Source: JANMCE01 sp031410595
Lineage (GTDB): Bacteria > Actinomycetota > Acidimicrobiia > Acidimicrobiales > Ilumatobacteraceae
DNA length: 64,000 nt
Direction: 5' to 3'
Assembly (NCBI GenBank): GCA_031410595.1
Contig: JANNZM010000001.1
Coordinates: 9,326 to 73,325, forward strand
This document shows, piece by piece, positions 32,943-40,668 of this stretch (positions are counted from its first letter, which is position 1; the number at the start of each line of letters is the position of its first letter). The position numbers and the translations under genes were made by a program. The notes below the pieces were generated by a model. It did not search any database. It saw only the letters and a program-made list of their open reading frames with translations, and was not told the DNA's origin.

Positions 32943-34143
32943 GTTCGTAGAAACCCTGCTCGACCTCACCTGGCACGCGCCCAAAGCCAGCTACGACGTG
33001 GTCATCATCGGTGGCGGTGGACACGGCCTGAGTACCGCCTACTACCTGGCCACGCAGCACGGCATCACCAACGTTGCGGTGCTCGAAGCCAACTACATCG
33101 GGTCGGGTAACTCGGGTCGCAACACCACCATCATCCGGGCCAACTACGGCATCCCCGAAGCCATTCGTTTCTACCAGCATTCCCTCGATCTCTATAAGAC
33201 GCTGGAGGAAGACACCGGTTGCTGGATCATGCACGACACCAAGGGCCTGCTCTGGATGGCGCACACCGAAACCGGCATGCGCCAGGAACGCTCACGTGCA
33301 TTGATGAACTCAGCGCTCGGCACCCACACCGAAATCGTCGGCCCCGACGACATCAAGAAGATCTGCCCGCTCATCGACATCACGGGCGGCGGTCGCTTCC
33401 CCGTGCGAGGCGCCAGCTATCACGTCGGCGGTGCGACGGCTCGCCACGACCGTGTGGTGTGGGCATACGCCCAGGGTGCGATGCGCAAGGGCGTGCACGT
33501 GCACCAGAACACCAGCGTCAACGACCTGCTGAACGACGGTGATCGGGTCACCGGCGTGATGACCAACAACGGCCCGATCTCGGCCGGTGTCGTGATGTCG
33601 GCTGTCGGCGGCAACGTCACGACCATTGCCAACATGGCCGGCGTGCGGCTGCCCGTTCGAACCCACCCGCTGCAGGCCTTCGTCACCAACGCCTACGCCC
33701 AATCGCTCGGCTCAATCGTGTCGTCCTCCGAGCTGCTCACCTACGTGTCGCAAACAGCACGGGGCCAGATGCTGGCCGGTGCCGAGTTTGAATCGCAGCC
33801 GAGCTACTCGAAGCAGTCGACCTTCCCGAATCTCGGCAGCGTTGCTAGCAAGCTCACGTACCATCTGCCGTTCATGCGGGACCTTCGGATCCTGCGCCAG
33901 TGGACCGGCATTTGCGATGTGTCGGCCGACTTCTCACCCGTCATGGGCTTCACCGGTGTCGACGGATTCCTGGTCTCGACCGGCTGGGGCACGTGGGGTT
34001 TCAAGGGCATTCCCGCCGGAGGAGAAACCATGGCCGAACTGATTGCCACCGGCTCCACACCCGACCTGATCGCGCCGTTTGCGCTCACTCGTTTCGCGGC
34101 CGATCACGCCATGGCCGACCAGGGATCGACAGGTACCCGCTGA
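32935..34143 (+). CDS. soxB: Sarcosine oxidase beta subunit-like flavoprotein
   Basis: A 402-residue DAO-fold protein. FAD-binding G-G-G-G-H-G-L-S-T-A-Y-Y-L-A and E-A-N-Y-I-G-S-G-N-S-G-R-N-T-T-I-I-R-A-N-Y are SoxB hallmarks; the His after the Arg-Ala-Asn-Tyr region lies at the covalent-FMN end in the family. The C-terminal G-T-W-G-F-K-G-I-P-A-G-G is also typical. It forms the catalytic subunit that oxidises sarcosine to glycine. GTG 32935 overlaps the SoxG-like stop, and its own stop overlaps the soxD start. Whether the small SoxA fusion and this subunit form a normal heterotetramer is not known. Confidence 0.88.
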   Translation: MNEFVETLLDLTWHAPKASYDVVIIGGGGHGLSTAYYLATQHGITNVAVLEANYIGSGNSGRNTTIIRANYGIPEAIRFYQHSLDLYKTLEEDTGCWIMHDTKGLLWMAHTETGMRQERSRALMNSALGTHTEIVGPDDIKKICPLIDITGGGRFPVRGASYHVGGATARHDRVVWAYAQGAMRKGVHVHQNTSVNDLLNDGDRVTGVMTNNGPISAGVVMSAVGGNVTTIANMAGVRLPVRTHPLQAFVTNAYAQSLGSIVSSSELLTYVSQTARGQMLAGAEFESQPSYSKQSTFPNLGSVASKLTYHLPFMRDLRILRQWTGICDVSADFSPVMGFTGVDGFLVSTGWGTWGFKGIPAGGETMAELIATGSTPDLIAPFALTRFAADHAMADQGSTGTR

Positions 34144-34382
34144 TGCTGTGGATCACGTGCCCCAACTGCGGCGATCGCCCCGTGGAGGAATACCGCTTCG
34201 GCGGAGAACTGCCCACCGTTCCCGAACACGTCACCGACCCAGACGAACGTGACCTCGACTACGTTTGGTTCTTCGACAACCTGAAGGGCCCGTCTACCGA
34301 GCGCTGGTTTCACCACGCTGGCTGCCGCCGTTGGCTCACCCTGCAGCGCGACACCACCAACGATCACATCCTGGAGTCTTGA
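34143..34382 (+). CDS. soxD: Sarcosine oxidase delta subunit
   Basis: A 79-residue SoxD. C6-x2-C9, followed by E-Y-R-F-G-G-E, and H58-H-A-G-C61-R-R-W match the zinc-binding delta subunit of heterotetrameric sarcosine oxidase. It overlaps the soxB stop (TGATG) and its own stop overlaps the following methyltransferase start (TGATG). The four subunit-type genes are therefore translationally coupled. Confidence 0.93.
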   Translation: MLWITCPNCGDRPVEEYRFGGELPTVPEHVTDPDERDLDYVWFFDNLKGPSTERWFHHAGCRRWLTLQRDTTNDHILES

Positions 34383-35386
34383 TGCGCGCGTCACTTGCCG
34401 AACTGTTGGCCGAACGTCGAGTGCTGTTGGCCGACGGTGCCACGGGCACGAACTACTTTGCGGCCGGTCTGGAAGCGGGCGAGCCACCCGAGTTCTGGAA
34501 CTTCGATCAGCCCGACCGAGTCATTGCGCTCCATCAGAGCTTCGTAGATGCCGGTGCCGACATCATCCTCACCAATAGTTTCGGTTGCAACCAACAGCGC
34601 CTCAAGCTGCACCACGCGCAGGACAGGGTCTACGAGATTGCCAAGCGCGCCGCAGAGCTGGCCCGCTCGGTCGCCGACTCGGTTGACTGGCCGGTTGTTG
34701 TTGCCGGAGCGGTCGGACCGACGGGCGAATTGTTCGAGCCCATGGGCGCGCTGAACGAGGCCAACGCGGTGGCGTCGTTCGCCGTGCAGATCGCTGGGCT
34801 CAAGGCCGGGGGAGCCGATGTCGCCTGGATCGAAACCATGTCGTCGCCCGAGGAGATTCGCGCTGCAGCGAAGGCGGCCATTGCGATCGGGATGCCGTAC
34901 ATCGCGACCTGCTCGTTTGATACCGCCGGTCGCACCATGATGGGCCTGATGCCCGGTGATCTCAAGGCTGTCTTCGACGGACTGGAGCCAGCACCGATCG
35001 CCATGGGAGCCAACTGTGGCGTCGGCGCATCCGACATCCTCGTGTCGCTCCTGGAGATGACCGAGAACGACCGTCAGACGCCCTACATCTCGAAGGGCAA
35101 TTGCGGGGTTCCGTTCTTCAAGGGGACCGAAGTCGTCTACTCCGGAACACCTCAGCTGATGGCGTCATACGTCGAACTGGCCGTGCACGCCGGGGCGCGC
35201 ATTGTCGGTGGGTGTTGCGGCACGTCGCCCGAGCATCTCCAGGCCATGCGCGTCGCTGTCGACCGGCGGTCGGCGGATACACGCCCAACCATCGAGACCA
35301 TCGTCGAGCGCATCGGGCCACTCGCCAACCAAGCTCCTACCGTGAACAAGAGCACCCGCGAGCGCCGCCGCGGACCCAAGGCGTAA
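34382..35386 (+). CDS. Homocysteine S-methyltransferase family protein (BHMT / MetH-head-like)
   Basis: A 334-residue TIM-barrel protein. Zinc ligands are C212 (G-A-N-C-G-V-G) and the pair C278-C279 (G-G-C-C-G-T-S-P-E-H-L), the set shared by betaine:homocysteine methyltransferase and the N-terminal domain of MetH. D-G-A-T-G-T-N at 18-24 and S-F-G-C-N at 66-70 are also family blocks. It transfers a methyl group to homocysteine. Its coupling to soxD makes betaine, dimethylsulfonio compounds or a corrinoid carrier possible donors. With the DHPS-like gene and the corrinoid protein it resembles a split MetH. The last ~30 residues are a basic tail. Confidence 0.85.
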   Translation: MRASLAELLAERRVLLADGATGTNYFAAGLEAGEPPEFWNFDQPDRVIALHQSFVDAGADIILTNSFGCNQQRLKLHHAQDRVYEIAKRAAELARSVADSVDWPVVVAGAVGPTGELFEPMGALNEANAVASFAVQIAGLKAGGADVAWIETMSSPEEIRAAAKAAIAIGMPYIATCSFDTAGRTMMGLMPGDLKAVFDGLEPAPIAMGANCGVGASDILVSLLEMTENDRQTPYISKGNCGVPFFKGTEVVYSGTPQLMASYVELAVHAGARIVGGCCGTSPEHLQAMRVAVDRRSADTRPTIETIVERIGPLANQAPTVNKSTRERRRGPKA

Positions 35387-35471
35387 CCCTCGCGAGGGAT
35401 TCCTTAGCGTCCATTGAAACTTGGGTCGCGGCGATGGATAATCTGGCGTACCTACCCCGAAGGAGACTGCC

Positions 35472-36251
35472 ATGTTGCTTCCCGATGAAGCCCCTGTTGG
35501 CGCGCCGATCTGGTGCGATTTGATGACGTCTGATCCCGAGCGTTCGCGTGCATTTTACGGCGGACTCTTCGGATGGGGTCATATCGATCCCGGCCCCGAT
35601 TTCGGCGGCTATTTCAACTTCACGTCGAACGACAAAATGGTCTGCGGCGGCATGATCAACCAGCCCGATTCGGGCATGCCCGATATGTGGTCGGTGTACC
35701 TCAAGAGCGACGACATCAAGGCCACCGAGGCCGCCACAACGGCCCACGGTGGCACCGTCTTATTCCCGGCTATGGACGTGATGGACCTCGGCAAGATGCT
35801 CGTCACGATGGATCCGTCCGGCGCAGGCATCGGCGCCTGGCAACAGGGCACGCACCGTGGCTTCCAAGTGCTTACCGAGCCAGGCGCGCCGTGCTGGTTT
35901 GAGCTGGCGACGCGTGAGTACGAAAAGGCCATCCAGTTCTACAAAGACGTCCATCACTGGCAGACCGAAATGGTGATGGACACGCCCGAGATGCGCTACA
36001 CCACGGTCAAAGACGGCAAGGGCAATGACTGGTGTGCCGGAGTCGGTGACGCCACCACGTGGCTACCCGAAGGCGTGCCGAACCACTGGGTGGTTTACTT
36101 CGGCTCCGACGATGTGGATGCCAGCCTCGAGAAGGTCGTCAAGCTCGGCGGCACGGTCACCCAGCCTGCTGAGGACACTCCGTACGGCCGCATGGCCGCA
36201 GCGCTCGACAGCACGGGTGCCGCATTCAAGATCATGAAGGGCAACGCCTGA
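35472..36251 (+). CDS. Tandem VOC (glyoxalase/bleomycin-resistance) protein
   Basis: A 259-residue protein of two VOC modules (about residues 8-125 and 135-255), each starting with a W-C-D-L/W-F-E-L strand and containing F-Y-G-G/F-Y-K-D. VOC proteins bind a divalent metal and act as glyoxalases, dioxygenases or drug-binding proteins. AGGAG lies seven bases before ATG 35472. It follows the homocysteine methyltransferase by 85 bases and ends eight bases before a bidirectional terminator. A specific substrate cannot be named. Confidence 0.85.
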   Translation: MLLPDEAPVGAPIWCDLMTSDPERSRAFYGGLFGWGHIDPGPDFGGYFNFTSNDKMVCGGMINQPDSGMPDMWSVYLKSDDIKATEAATTAHGGTVLFPAMDVMDLGKMLVTMDPSGAGIGAWQQGTHRGFQVLTEPGAPCWFELATREYEKAIQFYKDVHHWQTEMVMDTPEMRYTTVKDGKGNDWCAGVGDATTWLPEGVPNHWVVYFGSDDVDASLEKVVKLGGTVTQPAEDTPYGRMAAALDSTGAAFKIMKGNA

Positions 36252-36258
36252 GCCGACT

Positions 36259-36299
36259 TTGCGACAAAACCCTTCGCCCAACGATCGGTTTTGTCGCAA
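36259..36299. terminator. Bidirectional hairpin terminator
   Basis: TTGCGACAAAACC (36259-36271) and GGTTTTGTCGCAA (36287-36299) are perfect 13-base arms around a 15-base loop, placed between two convergent operons. A-rich and T-rich inner arms give partial T-tracts in both directions. Confidence 0.7.
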
Positions 36300-36304
36300 G
36301 TGCT

Positions 36305-36601
36305 TCACGGCTCGAAGCCGAAGTTGGCCACCAGCTCATCAAGTCGCTTGGCGGGGTAGGCCAGTTTGACGCGCTCGGCTTCAGCCGCAGCCTCGGCTTC
36401 CAGATCGTCGCCACACGGGCGTTGGGTACGGCGCCAGTGCCTCACCGACTCGTGGTACGTGAACAACTCGGCTGCGACGATGGCCTTGTCAATGCCCTCC
36501 TGAAAGCGACCCGGCAAGATGACCTTCTCACGCAGGCGCCCTGACTGCGCATTGATCTGCGCGGGAATGTCGCGCCAATAGATCGTGACGAGCTTGGCCA
36601 T
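36305..36601 (-). CDS. PF13769 'virulence factor' family protein, paralogue 2
   Basis: A 98-residue protein with the conserved start A-K-L-V-T-I-Y-W-R-D-I-P-A-Q-I-N-A-Q and mid-block W-R-R-T-x-R-P-C-G-D-D-L-E-A-E-A-A-A-E-A. It is closer to paralogue 3 than to paralogue 1. The start overlaps the DUF1638 stop by one base. It ends the minus-strand operon before the terminator. Same unknown function as the other two copies, with a corrinoid/C1 context. Confidence 0.8.
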   Translation of the reverse strand: MAKLVTIYWRDIPAQINAQSGRLREKVILPGRFQEGIDKAIVAAELFTYHESVRHWRRTQRPCGDDLEAEAAAEAERVKLAYPAKRLDELVANFGFEP

Positions 36602-37209
36602 TAGCCGACTCGTAGCGGGATGAGGCGACGAACCTGGGCGGTGAACGGTTCCATGCCAACATGACGGTGCTCGAACGCCAGTCCGATACTGGCCGCAGCG
36701 GCTTCAGCCACCCCGACGAGTTCGGCGGAGTCCGTCTGCGACAGTAAGACCACCCGTGTGTAGTTGCCGAAGTACGTGTCACGCAGGTGTGGATGACGGT
36801 CGAGCCCTAGGCCGACGAACACCAACTGCTCGAAGTGACGAGCGAGGTAGTCGGTAAGGTAAAACGTGCCCGGTTCGGCATCCTGCAGCGACGCAAACAG
36901 CGCAGACCCGGCGAAGAACTCGTAGCAGTGAGCACCCCCCAGACGCTGCACGCCGTGGCGTTCGAGCACGGCATCAAGGTGACCACCGGTGCCGCAGTCG
37001 GCGTAGGCGATGGCGACGTGATCGAACTCGGCCGACCTGGCCGTCAACACCGCATCAACGGTCGGTGCGATCTGCTCGGGCCGATTATGGAAGGACGACG
37101 GCAGATACTCCACCTGTACCGCCGAACCGAACGGTGCAAGCACCACTCGAAGCTCTCGGGCGAGCGCGCCGCACGCAATGATCAGCGTTCGTTGCGTTGG
37201 CGCGTTCAT
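36601..37209 (-). CDS. DUF1638 protein
   Basis: A 202-residue soluble protein. It has C13 in I-I-A-C-G-A-L, H41 in H-N-R-P-E, C72 in D-C-G-T-G-G-H-L-D and C95 in G-A-H-C-Y-E, the conserved positions I associate with DUF1638. The Cys/His set suggests metal, cluster or cofactor binding. DUF1638 genes tend to sit with MttB-type methyltransferases. Here it lies between two PF13769 genes and downstream of a DHPS-like gene. A role in the corrinoid or folate methyl system is inferred from this neighbourhood only. Confidence 0.75.
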   Translation of the reverse strand: MNAPTQRTLIIACGALARELRVVLAPFGSAVQVEYLPSSFHNRPEQIAPTVDAVLTARSAEFDHVAIAYADCGTGGHLDAVLERHGVQRLGGAHCYEFFAGSALFASLQDAEPGTFYLTDYLARHFEQLVFVGLGLDRHPHLRDTYFGNYTRVVLLSQTDSAELVGVAEAAAASIGLAFEHRHVGMEPFTAQVRRLIPLRVG

Positions 37210-37231
37210 GGCGCCGCACAGTCTACGCGGC

Positions 37232-37546
37232 CTATTCGTCGCCCTGCGGTGTGGGTTCGACGCCGCCCGCTTCCACCAAGGCGACCAACCGATCCGGCGG
37301 GTACGCGGCTTCGATGCGAGCAGCCTCTGCCGCAGCCTCGGCTACCAGATCGTCGCCGCACGGTCGATCGGTCCGTCGCCAGTGCGCCACAAAGTCGTGG
37401 GCGTTCTTCTGTCGTGACACGACCGCGGCGCGCTGCGTAGCTCGCTGAAAACGGGCGGACAGCAACAGCTGATGACGGGTGCGTCCCTCCTGCGCATTGA
37501 TCTGCGCTGGAATGTCGCGCCAGTAGATGGTGACGAGCTTGGCCAC
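37232..37546 (-). CDS. PF13769 'virulence factor' family protein, paralogue 3
   Basis: A 104-residue protein with the same two blocks as paralogues 1 and 2 (K-L-V-T-I-Y-W-R-D-I-P-A-Q-I-N-A-Q and W-R-R-T-D-R-P-C-G-D-D-L). The GTG overlaps the stop of the DHPS-like gene by one base. Two copies in one operon plus one in the corrinoid operon argue for a linked, repeated function. Confidence 0.8.
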   Translation of the reverse strand: MAKLVTIYWRDIPAQINAQEGRTRHQLLLSARFQRATQRAAVVSRQKNAHDFVAHWRRTDRPCGDDLVAEAAAEAARIEAAYPPDRLVALVEAGGVEPTPQGDE

Positions 37547-38316
37547 TACTTGTGTCGGGAAACGCCGAGGCGATCGGAGGTGGCCACCACGGTCTCCGGG
37601 TAGTGGCAGCGGCCGTAGTCGACCTCTTGCTTGATGACGATCTCCAACAGTTCCATGTGCTGATCGGTGACCTTCCAGGGCAGCGCGATGTAGAGCGGCA
37701 GATCGAACACGCGCAGGCGATCAAGGCCGCAGTAGACGTGCTTCTGAAAGTGGTAACGGGACGCCCATTCCCACGCCAGCGGTGCGAAACCGGTGCCGGG
37801 GTCAAGGATCATGTTCTTGCGGATACCGAAGGCGGCGGCCTCTCGCAGTTTGATGTCAAACCACTCGATCATGGCCTCCAATGGATCACCATCGACATGC
37901 TTGAGTGAGCGCGGGTCGGGCCCGTTCAGATAGGGAAGCACGACCGGGCAACCAAACTCGGCAGCCACCTCCATCATGCCCTCGGCCTGCAGACCGTCAG
38001 CCGCGTTCAACACTGTCGCCCCGGCCGCCAGCGCTTGGCGCGCAACCCACGGCTTCCAGGTGTCTATCGACAATGGCTTCCCGAGCGCAGCAAGCGCCGG
38101 GATTATCTCGTGGGCCCGGTCCCATTCCTCTTCCGGAGGCACGATGGACGCGATATCGGTGGAACCCTGGGCACCCATGTCGAAGCCGTGGCACCCGTTG
38201 GCTACAAGCTTGGCGGCGCGCGCCAACGCCATCGGCACATCGGTGGCGATGGAGTCGGTGTTGAGCGAGTCGGGGGAAACGTTGATAACGCCGTACAAAA
38301 ACACGTCGCTATCCAA
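37546..38316 (-). CDS. DHPS-like pterin-binding TIM-barrel protein
   Basis: A 256-residue protein with dihydropteroate-synthase-like strands: G-V-I-N-V-S-P-D-S-L-N at 9-19 (N12), F-D-M-G-A-Q-G-S at 45-52 (D47 area), S-I-D-T-W-K-P at 83-89 and L-N-A-A-D-G at 103-108. It lacks the S-R-K-x-F-x-G motif and the R-V-H-D end of genuine FolP, so it is unlikely to be the housekeeping enzyme. It may bind a folate and take part in methyl transfer. TTG 38316 is the listed start; GTG 38304 (before F-L-Y-G) is an alternative. First gene of the minus-strand operon with PF13769 and DUF1638 genes. Confidence 0.75.
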   Translation of the reverse strand: MDSDVFLYGVINVSPDSLNTDSIATDVPMALARAAKLVANGCHGFDMGAQGSTDIASIVPPEEEWDRAHEIIPALAALGKPLSIDTWKPWVARQALAAGATVLNAADGLQAEGMMEVAAEFGCPVVLPYLNGPDPRSLKHVDGDPLEAMIEWFDIKLREAAAFGIRKNMILDPGTGFAPLAWEWASRYHFQKHVYCGLDRLRVFDLPLYIALPWKVTDQHMELLEIVIKQEVDYGRCHYPETVVATSDRLGVSRHK

Positions 38317-38355
38317 TCACCACCGACTCCGCTCGGCAGAGTCGGGCTGGCTCAG

Positions 38356-38443
38356 ACCCGGTCTGCTTCGCTGGCTCGCTACCGCTCACTATCGCTCAAA
38401 CCCGGTCTGCTTCGCTGGCTCGCTACCGCTCACTATCGCTCAA
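38356..38443. repeat. 44-base tandem repeat, two perfect copies
   Basis: The unit beginning ACCCGGTCTGCTTCGCTGGC is repeated exactly twice (38356-38399 and 38400-38443), with its 3' end touching the end of the TIGR03086-like gene. It reads as G/C-rich, pyrimidine-biased simple-repeat DNA and includes CTCGCTACCGCTC-type submotifs. It fills most of the gap between two minus-strand genes. Confidence 0.85.
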
Positions 38444-38967
38444 ATTGGGCGGCCGAGGTAGCAGAGGAACTGGGTCTGCTCAGGTGCGTCATCCGGACAT
38501 GGCGTAGCAGGCCCGAAAGTACCGGGGCGACGGATGGCATCGCCCATGGGCTTCACACCGCTGTAGGCCATGCCGACGGCCTGCTCGTCAAGCTTCTCAT
38601 CGCCACCGGTGGCTCGGGCCAGATCGAAGGTGTGGACGAGGATGTCGGTGGAGATGAACCGGCCCAGCATCTGGGCCATCGTCATCGGCCCCATTGGCCC
38701 GGGCACCTCGACCGAAAGGTCACCGGTCATGCGCTGCTCGAGACGGGCCTTGGCCTGGTTCCATGACTCGACGATGTTCTCATCAGCCGCCACCGGTTCG
38801 TGGTGACCGGCCATGCGATTGAAGTTGTTGGACATGTGCACAACGACATCTCGAGCGGTCCACTCGTAGCACGGGGACTGGTTGCCCCACGCGTCGGCGG
38901 GAGTGGACTGGACGCGGGCGTCAAACGCATCGGCGAGGCGGGTTACTTGATCAACGATTGCTTGCAT
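38440..38967 (-). CDS. TIGR03086-like DinB/mycothiol-dependent enzyme-fold protein
   Basis: A 175-residue protein of the TIGR03086/maleylpyruvate-isomerase-like group. It opens with a helical segment, then W-N-x-x-S-P-C-Y-E-W-T-A-R-D-V-V-V-H-M-S (His in a metal-binding position), and D-I-L-V-H-T-F-D-L-A-R-A-T, another family metal-site block. Such proteins are common in mycothiol-using actinobacteria; exact function is unknown. ATG 38967 is preferred over a longer upstream frame. It diverges from selD across 39 bases. Confidence 0.8.
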   Translation of the reverse strand: MQAIVDQVTRLADAFDARVQSTPADAWGNQSPCYEWTARDVVVHMSNNFNRMAGHHEPVAADENIVESWNQAKARLEQRMTGDLSVEVPGPMGPMTMAQMLGRFISTDILVHTFDLARATGGDEKLDEQAVGMAYSGVKPMGDAIRRPGTFGPATPCPDDAPEQTQFLCYLGRPI

Positions 38968-39006
38968 ATCGGCACCGTAGCAAAGGCGCGGGTTACCCTC
39001 TCCTCC

Positions 39007-40041
39007 ATGACGACAGAACAGATTCGGCTCACCCGCTACAGCCACGGCGCCGGTTGAGGCTGCAAACTTGGTCCCCGTGACCTAGCGCAGGTGCTGCGCC
39101 CCTTCGAACCGATGGGCCACCCCGACCTTCTGGTCGGCCTGGCCAACGGAGACGATGCCGCCGTGTGGCGTCGTGCGAACGGGCGCGCCCTGATTGCCAC
39201 GGTTGATTTCTTCACCCCGGTTGTCGATGATGCCCGCACGTGGGGCCGAATCGCCGCAGCGAATTCAGCAAGCGACGTTTACGCCATGGGTGGTTCGCCG
39301 CTGTTTGCGCTGAACGTTGTGGCCTGGCCGAAGGACGAACTGCCGATGTCCCTGCTTGCCGAAGTGATGGAAGGCGCGGCCGACATCGCCCGGCTCGGAG
39401 GATGGCCGGTTGTCGGTGGTCACTCGATTGACGGAGCCGAGCCATTGTTCGGTCAGGTGTTCTTGGGCGAGGTTGAAGAAGAGCACCTGATGACCAACGT
39501 CGGGGCCAAGGTCGGCGACACGCTGGTGCTCACCAAGGCACTTGGCACTGGCCTGATCGCAACCGCAGTCAAGCGGCTCGACTCGTCAGCAATCGCGCCA
39601 GGCGGACCCGTCTCGGCGTCGTACGAAGCCGCCGTCGCAAGCATGAGCACCTTGAACAAAGATGCATCAGACGCGGCTCGGGTCGCCGGCGTTCGCTGTG
39701 CCACCGACATCACCGGGTTCGGACTGGCCGGTCATCTCCACAAGCTGTTGAAGGGCAGCGGCGTCGCGGCCACCATTGATTTCGAGGCACTGCCGGTGCT
39801 CCCCGGCGTCCACGAACTGATTGCGTCCCACATGGCACCCGGTGGCACCGGCCGAAATCTCGACTTCGTCGGCATTGCGATGCAGGGCGCAACCGATGCG
39901 CAACGAACCCTGCTCGGCGACCCGCAAACATCGGGCGGATTGCTGCTGTGCGTTCCCACCGGCACCGCCATCGATCTGCCGGGTGCGGTAGTGATCGGCC
40001 ACGTCGTCGGCGGCGCCCCCGGCCACATCACCATCCACTAA
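39007..40041 (+). CDS. selD: Selenophosphate synthetase with selenocysteine encoded by UGA
   Basis: A 344-residue SelD, read through the in-frame TGA at 39055-39057. Codons from ATG 39007 give I-R-L-T-R-Y-S-H-G-A-G-U-G-C-K-L-G, aligning with the E. coli start where position 17 is Cys or Sec; K20 is the adjacent catalytic Lys. Downstream matches include the D-D-A-A-V, D-V-Y-A-M-G-G-S-P, G-G-H-S-I-D and D-P-Q-T-S-G-G-L-L motifs. Ignoring the Sec codon, the gene looks like a short upstream frame and a 316-residue frame starting at GTG 39091. The enzyme makes selenophosphate from selenide and ATP for Sec-tRNA. Presence of Sec here implies the organism has the full Sec decoding machinery. Confidence 0.92.
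39055..39085 (+). promoter_or_regulatory. UGA Sec codon with candidate bacterial SECIS hairpin
   Basis: TGA at 39055-39057 is followed after nine bases by CTTGGTC (39067-39073), loop CCCGT and GACCTAG (39079-39085), a stem with one T-T mismatch. The short distance and a GT in the apical loop are as expected for a SelB-binding bacterial SECIS. Structure and SelB binding were judged by eye only. Confidence 0.55.
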
Positions 40042-40124
40042 ATCCACCCAAGCGTTGTCGCCCGAGCAAGGAGCGACTGGCGAGCTAGCAGCGCACTCAT
40101 CGCGCGTTTGCCCCGTCGCATTCG

Positions 40125-40175
40125 CGCATAAGCACCAGTTGGGGGCTAGAACAGGGTCATTTTTGTCCTTATGCG
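40125..40175. promoter_or_regulatory. Inverted repeat and promoter-like region before the flavodoxin gene
   Basis: CGCATAAG (40125-40132) and CTTATGCG (40168-40175) are perfect complements 35 bases apart, and a TAGAAT -10-like element follows the second arm. The 204-base gap between selD and the flavodoxin gene holds no open gene that I can support. Confidence 0.3.
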
Positions 40176-40245
40176 AGATAGAATCGGCGTTGTGCGCGAA
40201 GTCGGATGGAGCGACGCAGCGGCTCGTTTGTGCGAAACTCGGGTG

Positions 40246-40668
40246 ATGAAGGCTGCTGTTATCTACGAGAGCATGACCGGAAACACCAGAGCCCTGGCCG
40301 GCAAGATCGGTGATGAGCTGCGCAGCCGAGGAATCCAAACATCGGTCAGCTCGATCACGAACATTGATTTGCAAGCCGTTTCCGAGGCCGACCTCGTGTT
40401 CGTCGGCAGCTGGACCGACGGTCTGTTTCTGGTTGGGCAGAAGCCGGGTCGCTCGGGTCGCCTCAAAGTGATGCCGACACTGGCCGGGAAGAAGACCATT
40501 GCGTTCTGCACCTTTGCGCTTCACCCCGGTCACGTGGTTGACAAGTTGTCCCGTATCCTCGAGCACCGCGGCGCCGAAGTCATCGGCGGCATGGCGGTCC
40601 GACGAGACGATATGACCCAGGGTGCGACCGATATTGTCGAGGGCGCGCTCGCGGCTGTTCTGGTGTGA
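40246..40668 (+). CDS. Flavodoxin-like protein
   Basis: A 140-residue flavodoxin. V-I-Y-E-S-M-T-G-N-T-R at 5-15 is the FMN phosphate loop (T/S-x-T-G-N-T), and F-V-G-S-W-T-D-G-L-F at about 54-63 surrounds the isoalloxazine in such proteins. It would shuttle single electrons in the cytosol. ATG 40246 was chosen over an upstream GTG-free extension. The next gene's GTG overlaps its stop (GTGTGA). Its proximity to a RACo-dependent system is intriguing because RACo enzymes need low-potential electrons, but the gene is 26 kb away. Confidence 0.85.
   Translation: MKAAVIYESMTGNTRALAGKIGDELRSRGIQTSVSSITNIDLQAVSEADLVFVGSWTDGLFLVGQKPGRSGRLKVMPTLAGKKTIAFCTFALHPGHVVDKLSRILEHRGAEVIGGMAVRRDDMTQGATDIVEGALAAVLV

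Noticed and set aside
37546..38316. Housekeeping folP (dihydropteroate synthase)
   Set aside because: The SRKxFxG and RVHD motifs of FolP are absent and the gene is in a methyl-transfer operon.
38356..38443. CRISPR array
   Set aside because: The two copies are directly adjacent with no spacers.
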